A stretch of 11,765 nt of DNA from Bacillota bacterium (GTDB lineage Bacteria > Bacillota > Clostridia > Lachnospirales > Lachnospiraceae). Position numbers and translations under genes: made by a program. Shown here in pieces: positions 7,590 through 11,765 of the stretch. The number at the start of each line of letters is the position of its first letter. The first letter of the stretch is position 1. The notes under the pieces are model-generated. The model saw nothing but the letters and a program-made list of their open reading frames with translations, was not told the DNA's origin and did not search any database. Location: positions 1-11,765 of the forward strand of contig JAFACO010000222.1 in NCBI GenBank assembly GCA_023425485.1. Reading direction: 5' to 3'.

Positions 7590-7610
7590 ACTGAAATAAA
7601 TCAATACGCC
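7578..7610 (-). terminator. Intrinsic terminator of the glycine riboswitch
   Basis: Minus-strand stem of ten pairs (two of them G-U): GGCGTATTGA (7601-7610) with TCAGTACGTC (7585-7594), a 6-base loop, then seven Ts (7578-7584). It begins at the base that closes the P1 stem of aptamer II, the usual arrangement when ligand-bound P1 competes with terminator formation. Glycine riboswitches in front of gcvT operons are known ON switches, so glycine is expected to favour read-through. Confidence 0.88.
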
Positions 7611-7801
7611 TCTGTATTTTTACCTGAAAGATTCTCTCTTACATCAATTACAATGCAAAAAATTGCTTCTTCGGTGTCCTTACGCTTTCCAGAGTATCGT
7701 CCAGATCTGGTCCTTTTGCCTGAGAGTTTTCGCATTCACCTTCGGCGCTGTCGGCTCAAAATCAGAGCCATCAGTCTCTCCCAAATCCTTCATACGATGA
7801 T
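7610..7801 (-). promoter_or_regulatory. Tandem glycine riboswitch
   Basis: Two glycine aptamers in the gcv leader. Aptamer I (7704-7787) is closed by GATTTGG pairing with CCAGATC and contains GGGAGAGACTG, CGCCGAAGG and AACTCTCAGGCAAAAGGACC, near-consensus for the class. Aptamer II (7610-7694) is closed by CTCTG pairing with CAGAG and contains ACACCGAAG, a variable arm GCAATTTTTTGC, and CTTTCAGGTAAAAATACAGAG in two adjacent blocks. The aptamers are joined by a 9-base linker whose ACGAT (7696-7700) can pair with ATCGT (7794-7798) ahead of aptamer I. That matches the leader-linker kink-turn described for double glycine riboswitches. The RNA would begin within a few bases of that leader strand, given the promoter position. 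Confidence 0.95.
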
Positions 7802-7807
7802 AGTAAC

Positions 7808-7836
7808 ATTATATTATCGTAAGCTTGTAAAGTCAA
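7808..7836 (-). promoter_or_regulatory. Sigma-A promoter of the gcv operon
   Basis: Minus strand: -35 TTGACT (7831-7836), a 17-base spacer (7814-7830) and a perfect -10 TATAAT (7808-7813). Transcription should begin near 7801, just before the leader strand that pairs with the riboswitch linker. The strength of the match suggests that most control is left to the riboswitch. Confidence 0.88.
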
Positions 7837-7949
7837 CAAAAGCAAGATAGATTTGGTATTTTTTCGTTACAGATTAGAAAAGAGAAATCAAGCTTAAGAT
7901 TATACTGTAACATTTTTCAATTACTGCTATTAATTTATAAAAATATGTA

Positions 7950-7986
7950 TTGATTAATTTGCAAAAGTGTGTTACAAATTTAACAT
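7950..7986 (+). promoter_or_regulatory. Candidate promoter(s) of the reductase
   Basis: Two overlapping weak sigma-A-like matches: TTGATT (7950-7955), 17 bases, TACAAA (7973-7978); and TTGCAA (7959-7964), 16 bases, TAACAT (7981-7986). Each box matches consensus at about four of six positions. Either would place the start site within or just before the repeated motif at 7987-8008, which suits repression by an operator-bound protein. The choice between them cannot be made from sequence alone. Confidence 0.4.
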
Positions 7987-8008
7987 ACATGTTCTAAAAC
8001 ATGTTCTA
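7987..8008 (+). promoter_or_regulatory. Candidate operator: tandem ACATGTTCTA
   Basis: Two exact 10-base copies of ACATGTTCTA (7987-7996 and 7999-8008) separated by AA, so the palindromic ACATGT cores repeat every 12 bases. The same sequence is also an inverted repeat, ACATGTT / AACATGT with a 4-base centre (7987-8004). It sits between the candidate promoter and the ribosome site of the reductase. The TetR-family gene at 11076 is a plausible partner, but no ACATGT copy is present upstream of that gene. Confidence 0.5.
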
Positions 8009-8031
8009 TTTTTACATAATATGGAGGGCAT

Positions 8032-9948
8032 ATGAAAAGTAAATTTATCAAAACCACTGGCAAAACAATGTTAGCCTTAGGGTTAACAGCAATGCTTCTG
8101 GTTACTACAGTGACCGGCTGCGCTAAGAAGGATACGGATACCAGTACCGATTCCAAAGCAACCCCAGTACCAACTCAAACGGTTACCTCAACAGACGAAG
8201 CAGTAACTTTTACTCCTGGTACGTATACTTCAACCGTTACCGGAATGCACGAGATGACCGTAACAGTTACCTTATCTGAAACAGAAATTGTAGATATTCA
8301 AATTGACCATCAGGAGACTCCGGGTGTGGGTGAACCAGCAGTCCAGTCCCTTCCTGCAGAAATTTTAGAAATACAAGGTTTAGGTGTAGATGTAGTATCC
8401 GGGGCTACCCTATCCAGTAATGCGGTAATAAAAGGTGTGACCGAATGTTTAAAGCAAGCAGGTGTTAGCGAAGATGGCATTACCAAATTATTGGCTGTAA
8501 CAAAAACTGCTGTTCAGGAAGCAGACCAAACTTTGACTGCTGATGTTGTTGTTATCGGTGCCGGTGGTGCTGGTATGGCTGCTGCTGTTACTGCAAATCA
8601 GGCAGGAAAAACTGTAATTGTTATTGAGAAAGCTAGTAAAATGGGTGGAAACACTATTTTATCCGGCGGTGCACTTAATGCCGTAGATGAAGGCAGTGAG
8701 ACAGCCTTAGCTAATAATGACAGTGTAGAAAATCACTATAACCAAACCTTTAACGGCGGTGATCAGCAGGGTGATCCAGTCTTAGTACATACCCTTGTAG
8801 ACAATGCCTGGTCAGGTGTAGAATGGCTTAAGAGTTTGGGAATGGAATTCTATGATGGAGTATTCACAGTTACCGGCGGTATGTGGCCACGTGCACACAA
8901 ACCAGTAGAACCCGAAGGTACTGGCTTCTTTAAAACATATCAAAACTATATGGATACCCACGAAGGTATCACCATGGTTTATAATACAACTGCGAAAGAA
9001 TTTATTGTTGAAAATAATGTTGTAACCGGTGTTACATGTACTGGTGAAACAGGAAATACCATTACCGTAACAGCAACCAACGGTATTGTATTAGCTACCG
9101 GTGGTTTCGGAAGAAATATTGAAATGCGAGTGAAATACAATAATATAAACAAAAAATGGCCTACCCTTGATGAATCCATTCCAAGTACAAACACCAGTGG
9201 TATAACCGGCGATGGTATTATCATGGCAGAAGCAATCGGTGCAAACCTTGTTCAAATGGAAAATATTCAGTTGCTTCCTTTGGGCGATCCTGAAACCGGC
9301 AGTCTCTCCGGTAACATTGAACACGCTGTTGAAAGCCGTATCTTCATTAATTTAGAAGGTAACCGTTTTGTAAACGAGGGTGGCCGTCGTGATGATATGA
9401 CTCTTGCATTGTTTGAACAGCCAGAAACAACCATGTATATTGTTATGGATAGTGATACTTATCCAGAAGGAAATGAAAAGAATAACTTTGGTGAAAGTAT
9501 TGCGGATTTAGTTAGTGCCGGACGTGCTTTAAAAGCAGATTCTTTAGAGGAGCTTGCTGCTTTAATGAATGTACCTGCTGAAAACCTCATTGCATCTGTG
9601 GAAGATTACAACAAATATTGTAAGGGTGGCGAACTGGAAGGTCAAACTGACAGCTTTGGCCGTACCCTGTTTACCGATACTGACGGTGTAAATAATGGTA
9701 TTAATAACGCTCCATATTATGCAGCAGTTCGAGTACCAACCGTACATCATACCATGGGTGGTGTTCAAATCAATGAGCATGCTCAGGTAATTGATACAAA
9801 CGGCAATGTAATCTCCGGTCTTTTTGCAGCTGGTGAAGTAACTGGAGGTATTCACGGAACTAACCGTTTAGGTGGAAATGCGTTAACCGATACTGTTACT
9901 TTCGGTCGTATCGCAGGTACCAGTGCTTCAGAGTTTGTTAGAAATTAA
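8032..9948 (+). CDS. Flavinylated lipoprotein reductase, fumarate/urocanate reductase-like
   Basis: Exported flavoprotein of 638 residues that probably reduces an unsaturated organic acid as an extracellular electron acceptor. Residues 1-30 are a lipoprotein signal peptide ending VTGC (C30), followed by a Thr/Ser-rich linker. Residues about 58-145 form an FMN-binding domain with the flavin-transferase site DVVSGATLSS, where T126 would carry covalent FMN. From about 170 onward is an FAD_binding_2 domain: DVVVIGAGGAGMAAA (171-185), E199, NRFVNEGGRRDD (444-455; R453 in the place of the fumarate-reductase proton-donor Arg), HHTMGG (572-577) and GTNRLGGNA (609-617; R612). There is no cytochrome domain, as in Gram-positive relatives. 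The His of fumarate reductases before the catalytic Arg is absent (IQLLPLGDP, 412-420), so the substrate is unknown. GGAGG (8023-8027) lies four bases before the ATG. Electron donors and an ApbE flavin transferase are not in the window. Confidence 0.88.
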   Translation: MKSKFIKTTGKTMLALGLTAMLLVTTVTGCAKKDTDTSTDSKATPVPTQTVTSTDEAVTFTPGTYTSTVTGMHEMTVTVTLSETEIVDIQIDHQETPGVGEPAVQSLPAEILEIQGLGVDVVSGATLSSNAVIKGVTECLKQAGVSEDGITKLLAVTKTAVQEADQTLTADVVVIGAGGAGMAAAVTANQAGKTVIVIEKASKMGGNTILSGGALNAVDEGSETALANNDSVENHYNQTFNGGDQQGDPVLVHTLVDNAWSGVEWLKSLGMEFYDGVFTVTGGMWPRAHKPVEPEGTGFFKTYQNYMDTHEGITMVYNTTAKEFIVENNVVTGVTCTGETGNTITVTATNGIVLATGGFGRNIEMRVKYNNINKKWPTLDESIPSTNTSGITGDGIIMAEAIGANLVQMENIQLLPLGDPETGSLSGNIEHAVESRIFINLEGNRFVNEGGRRDDMTLALFEQPETTMYIVMDSDTYPEGNEKNNFGESIADLVSAGRALKADSLEELAALMNVPAENLIASVEDYNKYCKGGELEGQTDSFGRTLFTDTDGVNNGINNAPYYAAVRVPTVHHTMGGVQINEHAQVIDTNGNVISGLFAAGEVTGGIHGTNRLGGNALTDTVTFGRIAGTSASEFVRN

Positions 9949-10070
9949 TTAAAACTATTTTTGCCTCCTCTACAAACTGATTTGGCAAGCAAACCAAATC
10001 CTACTCTGATTCCGCTGATGTAGATTAGCGTTTTAGAAAGACCATAACGTTAATCATAACAATAACTAAT
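9949..10070 (+). other. Reductase 3' region, no gene
   Basis: Non-coding stretch between the reductase stop and the IS. It holds one 7-bp hairpin, GATTTGG (9979-9985) with CCAAATC (9994-10000), without a following T-run, so it is not a convincing terminator. TAATCAT occurs twice near the IS end (from 10051 and 10068). Together with the inferred IS span (10071-10873), this accounts for the gene-free 9949-10273. Confidence 0.5.
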
Positions 10071-10074
10071 CATG

Positions 10075-10095
10075 ACCACCGGCTTAGCCGGTGGT
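10075..10095. repeat. Right-end hairpin of the IS
   Basis: Perfect 9-bp stem ACCACCGGC / GCCGGTGGT with a TTA loop. Subterminal hairpins like this are recognised in single-stranded form by TnpA of the IS200/IS605 family. Confidence 0.8.
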
Positions 10096-10102
10096 TTGCT
10101 CT

Positions 10103-10201
10103 GCCCCTATAAGGGGCTTTTACCTGCCAGCGCCCGGAAGGCGCTCTGAGGGATTTGCCAACCGCACTACTTCCTCAGGCTTGCCCTAAAGGGCTCTTTT
10201 T
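10103..10201 (+). terminator. Hairpin cluster with terminator-like elements inside the IS
   Basis: Three GC-rich stems in 100 bases. GCCCCT / AGGGGC (10103-10117) is followed on the plus strand by TTTT. AGCGCC / GGCGCT (10129-10145) has a 5-base loop. GCCCT / AGGGC (10183-10194) is followed by TCTTTTT (10195-10201). Two of the three have plus-strand T-runs, so they could stop transcripts that read from the reductase into the IS antisense to tnpA. Alternatively they belong to a structured 3' RNA of the tnpA transcript. The region is visibly richer in G+C than its surroundings. Confidence 0.5.
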
Positions 10202-10260
10202 GTTGCCTCCTGACTCCTGCTAACTCTTTGAGTCTTTCATGATAGCTTTGTTGATCAGCT

Positions 10261-10273
10261 TCCCTTTCAGGGA
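10261..10273 (-). other. Small hairpin after tnpA stop
   Basis: Minus-strand TCCCT-GAA-AGGGA, directly adjoining the tnpA stop codon. It has no T-run and is more likely an mRNA 3'-end structure than a terminator. Confidence 0.35.
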
Positions 10274-10747
10274 TTACTTCTTGCTTTTTTGTACTGGCTC
10301 ACCCGTGAACGGGTCTATGTATTCGTTCAGGGTAATTTGGTCGGCTTCCATATCATCTTTCAACTGATTTGCAATGTATTCTTGTATCTTTTTCGTATTC
10401 TTTCCAACCGTATCAACATAGTATCCTCTACACCAGAAATGTCGATTTCCATACTTATACTTGAGATTTGCATGCTTCTCAAATATCATGAGCAAACTTT
10501 TACCTTTTAGGTATCCCATAATCTCTGATACACTATACTTTGGAGGTATTCGTACCAACATATGCACATGATCCTTGCAACACTCTGCTTCAATTATTTC
10601 AATACCTTTCCTTTTGCAAAGTGTGCTCAAAATCTGTGCCACATCGGATTTTAATTTTCCATATATTATTTGTCGGCGATATTTTGGTGCAAATACCAGG
10701 TGATATTTGCATTCCCATGTTGTATGTGCTAAGCTATTCATATCCAT
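10274..10747 (-). CDS. tnpA: IS200/IS605-family transposase TnpA
   Basis: Y1 HUH transposase of 157 residues that cuts and rejoins single-stranded DNA at the ends of the element. Visible motifs: the metal-binding HUH pair in CKDHVHMLVRIPPK (H60 and H62) and the catalytic tyrosine in KIQEYIANQ (Y124, with Q128 one helix turn later, as in the Y127/Q131 arrangement of the IS608 enzyme). The N-terminal WECKYHLVFAPKYRRQ and the RHFWCRGYYVDTVG block are characteristic of IS200 transposases. The length is normal and the frame is intact. AGGAGG (10756-10761) lies eight bases before the first ATG, which favours it over the second ATG two codons later. No TnpB partner is present. Expression of such transposases is usually kept low by leader structure, but I cannot show a specific inhibitory stem here. 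Confidence 0.95.
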   Translation of the reverse strand: MDMNSLAHTTWECKYHLVFAPKYRRQIIYGKLKSDVAQILSTLCKRKGIEIIEAECCKDHVHMLVRIPPKYSVSEIMGYLKGKSLLMIFEKHANLKYKYGNRHFWCRGYYVDTVGKNTKKIQEYIANQLKDDMEADQITLNEYIDPFTGEPVQKSKK

Positions 10748-10844
10748 TTCGGATACCTCCTATGTTTTATTTTTGTGGTTGGCAAACCTACAATTATAAT
10801 AGCATAGGAGTTTTTTTACTTGAAGCTGAAGCTAGTTGGGGACA

Positions 10845-10861
10845 CACCTGCATAGCAGGTG
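10845..10861. repeat. Left-end hairpin of the IS
   Basis: Perfect 7-bp stem CACCTGC / GCAGGTG with a 3-base loop. On the minus strand it is preceded by AAACC, as the right-end hairpin is, so the two ends share the pattern AAACCACC-stem. It is about 100 bases upstream of the tnpA start. Confidence 0.75.
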
Positions 10862-10887
10862 GTTTATTTTCTCCATGATACAAAAAG

Positions 10888-10916
10888 ATAGCGTGTGATT
10901 ATTAATCACACGCTAT
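10888..10916. terminator. Strong palindromic terminator outside the IS left end
   Basis: Perfect 14-bp inverted repeat around a single central T: ATAGCGTGTGATTA (10888-10901) and TAATCACACGCTAT (10903-10916). On the minus strand the stem runs into CTTTTTG, a fair terminator tail. On the plus strand it is followed by TCTTGTAATTCTT, a weaker tail. It may act in both directions. If the IS is removed in thought, the stem lies about 140 bases after the reductase stop and may be that gene's original terminator. A role as protein-binding palindrome is not excluded. Confidence 0.65.
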
Positions 10917-10987
10917 TCTTGTAATTCTTAAATGTGATAAACATCACTAATATAATAGAGCGCTGCACATTTCGTGCGATAACCCTC

Positions 10988-11015
10988 TTGCATTTCTTTA
11001 GATAAATGGTATTAT
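10988..11015 (+). promoter_or_regulatory. Candidate promoter of the TetR-family gene
   Basis: TTGCAT (10988-10993), 16 bases, TATTAT (11010-11015); shifted readings of the -10 (ATTATA or TTATAT) give spacings of 17 or 18. Upstream lies GTGAT-AAAC-ATCAC (10932-10945), a 5-bp inverted repeat that could be an autoregulatory site. The rest of 10917-11075 shows no gene. Confidence 0.45.
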
Positions 11016-11075
11016 ATTTTAGAAAACTCTTTCAAATTTCCTTAAAAATACATTTATCTGAAGGGATTAATAATA

Positions 11076-11654
11076 ATGAATACAGAAAAAAAATTTAATA
11101 TGCGAAAACAAGAACTAATTTCTCAGATAACGGATATTATAACCAGGGACGGGTTTTCCAATTTAACCATACGCGGGATCTGCCATGACTTAGGCATCTC
11201 CACTGGTACTTTTTATCACTACTTTCCTGAAAAAAATGATCTTGCATGGATTTTATTTTCTGATATCGATAATTATTTTGACACTGTAGTAACATCAAAA
11301 TTAACTGACAATGAACCAGAGAACCTCATTACTTATTGCAGGGAGTATGGCAATTATGTAATAACCAATGGAGTAGAAACCTGTCGCTGCATCAGTGTTG
11401 CTCCTTTTAAGCATCTTAGTCACAATTACCTTGATGAAGATCGCAGTGTCTTTCAAATTCTTCAAAACATTATAGCTAGAGGCATTGAAAAGGACCAGTT
11501 CGATAATACACTTCAACCGATTGAACTCACACGTATGCTTATGATAGTTTTACGCGGCTACAGTTCTGATTGGGCCAAACGTAATGGTAGTTTTGATTTA
11601 ACTCAAAACCTTGAAGTATATATTCGCTTATTTAGTAAGAGCATTGTAAACTAA
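11076..11654 (+). CDS. TetR/AcrR-family transcriptional regulator
   Basis: DNA-binding regulator of 192 residues. The N-terminal helix-turn-helix is clear: ITDIITRDGFSNLTIRGI followed by CHDLGISTGTFYHYFPEKNDL (about residues 17-56), with the GTFYHYFPEK recognition-helix signature of TetR proteins. The C-terminal part is a helical ligand-binding and dimerisation domain whose ligand cannot be read from sequence. AAGGG (11061-11065) ten bases upstream supports the start; a second ATG eight codons in has only an A/T tract upstream. It follows the reductase on the same strand, separated now by the IS. TetR genes often sit beside the enzyme they control, so it may repress the reductase through the repeated motif at 7987-8008. 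That link is inference. Confidence 0.88.
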   Translation: MNTEKKFNMRKQELISQITDIITRDGFSNLTIRGICHDLGISTGTFYHYFPEKNDLAWILFSDIDNYFDTVVTSKLTDNEPENLITYCREYGNYVITNGVETCRCISVAPFKHLSHNYLDEDRSVFQILQNIIARGIEKDQFDNTLQPIELTRMLMIVLRGYSSDWAKRNGSFDLTQNLEVYIRLFSKSIVN

Positions 11655-11690
11655 ACTTGTATTTGATTCTAAACGCTTAAAATATTCAAT

Positions 11691-11765
11691 AGGCTGTTGC
11701 AAAAAGATACCTATGTGGAAAGGAGTATATACTCCCTTTTCACGAACCATAGTTACCTTTTGCAA
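11691..11765. repeat. Long imperfect palindrome at the window edge, IS- or MITE-like
   Basis: The sequence begins GGCTGTTGCAAAA and from 11697 to 11765 forms a 69-base imperfect inverted repeat: TTGCAAAA at the left (11697-11704), its complement TTTTGCAA at the right (11758-11765), related inner blocks (CTATG against CATAG), and a perfect 14-base centre GGAGTATATACTCC (11722-11735). GGCTGTTGCAAAA resembles the tip of terminal inverted repeats in several IS families. It may be a miniature element, an IS end, or a terminator for the TetR gene. It is cut by the window edge. Confidence 0.55.

Larger units (their letters stand above)
10071..10873 (-). mobile_element. IS200-type insertion sequence (tnpA only)
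   Basis: Single-gene element of the IS200/IS605 family, oriented on the minus strand. Evidence: an HUH transposase, no terminal inverted repeats, and subterminal hairpins at both ends (10845-10861 left, 10075-10095 right), each preceded on the minus strand by AAACCACC. The exact ends are inferred. TCATG (minus strand) is present just outside the left hairpin (10874-10878) and just beyond the right hairpin (10071-10075). In this family the left flanking target and the right terminal bases are usually the same or similar. On that reading the element is 803 bp. There is no tnpB. It is inserted between the reductase and the tetR-like gene. Confidence 0.8.

Noticed and set aside
7653..7850. 65-codon plus-strand frame across the glycine riboswitch
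   Set aside because: It runs antisense through the aptamers and promoter, lacks a ribosome site, and its sequence is explained by RNA structure constraints.
7866..7911. GTTACAG / CTGTAAC inverted repeat (7-bp arms, 32 bases apart)
   Set aside because: The spacing is long and the region very AT-rich, with further GTTACA-like words nearby; it is weak compared with the ACATGTTCTA repeat.
10540..10878. 112-codon plus-strand frame across the tnpA 5' half and IS left end
   Set aside because: It is antisense to a clear transposase gene and continues through the IS end hairpin; no ribosome site or domain is visible.

Overview
The window looks like chromosomal DNA from a low-GC anaerobic Firmicute, probably a clostridium of the Lachnospiraceae type. 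The reasons are AGGAGG-type ribosome binding sites, AT-rich spacers, a glycine decarboxylase split into two subunits, a tandem glycine riboswitch, and an exported flavin-dependent reductase of a kind common in anaerobic gut Firmicutes. The organism is inferred from gene content only.

Left half (about 585-7836, minus strand): a complete glycine-cleavage operon. A consensus sigma-A promoter (7808-7836) drives a leader with two glycine aptamers (7610-7787, plus a short leader strand to about 7801) and an intrinsic terminator (7578-7610). Then come gcvT, gcvH, gcvPA, gcvPB, a lipoate-protein ligase (lplA) and dihydrolipoyl dehydrogenase (lpdA). Together these encode the T, H, P and L proteins and the enzyme that lipoylates H. 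The cluster can therefore oxidise glycine to CO2, NH3, methylene-tetrahydrofolate and NADH, with glycine itself controlling read-through. A small hemerythrin-like protein (75-497) follows lpdA in the same orientation.

Right half (about 7850-11654, plus strand): a lipoprotein reductase carrying a covalently flavinylated FMN domain and a fumarate-reductase-like FAD domain (8032-9948), and a TetR-family regulator (11076-11654). Between them sits an IS200-type insertion sequence (about 10071-10873, tnpA on the minus strand). The reductase promoter region holds a tandem copy of ACATGTTCTA that looks like a repressor operator. The IS seems to have landed between the reductase gene and a strong hairpin (10888-10916) that may be its original terminator. 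The reductase's active-site region lacks the histidine of fumarate reductases, so its electron acceptor is probably something else.

The last 75 bases form a long imperfect palindrome beginning GGCTGTTGCAAAA, which resembles an IS end or a hairpin-type miniature element cut by the window edge. I found no CRISPR array, tRNA, rRNA or defence system. The most unusual material is regulatory: the riboswitch expression platform with a competing downstream hairpin, the repeated translation-start block of gcvT and gcvPB, and the candidate operator of the reductase.
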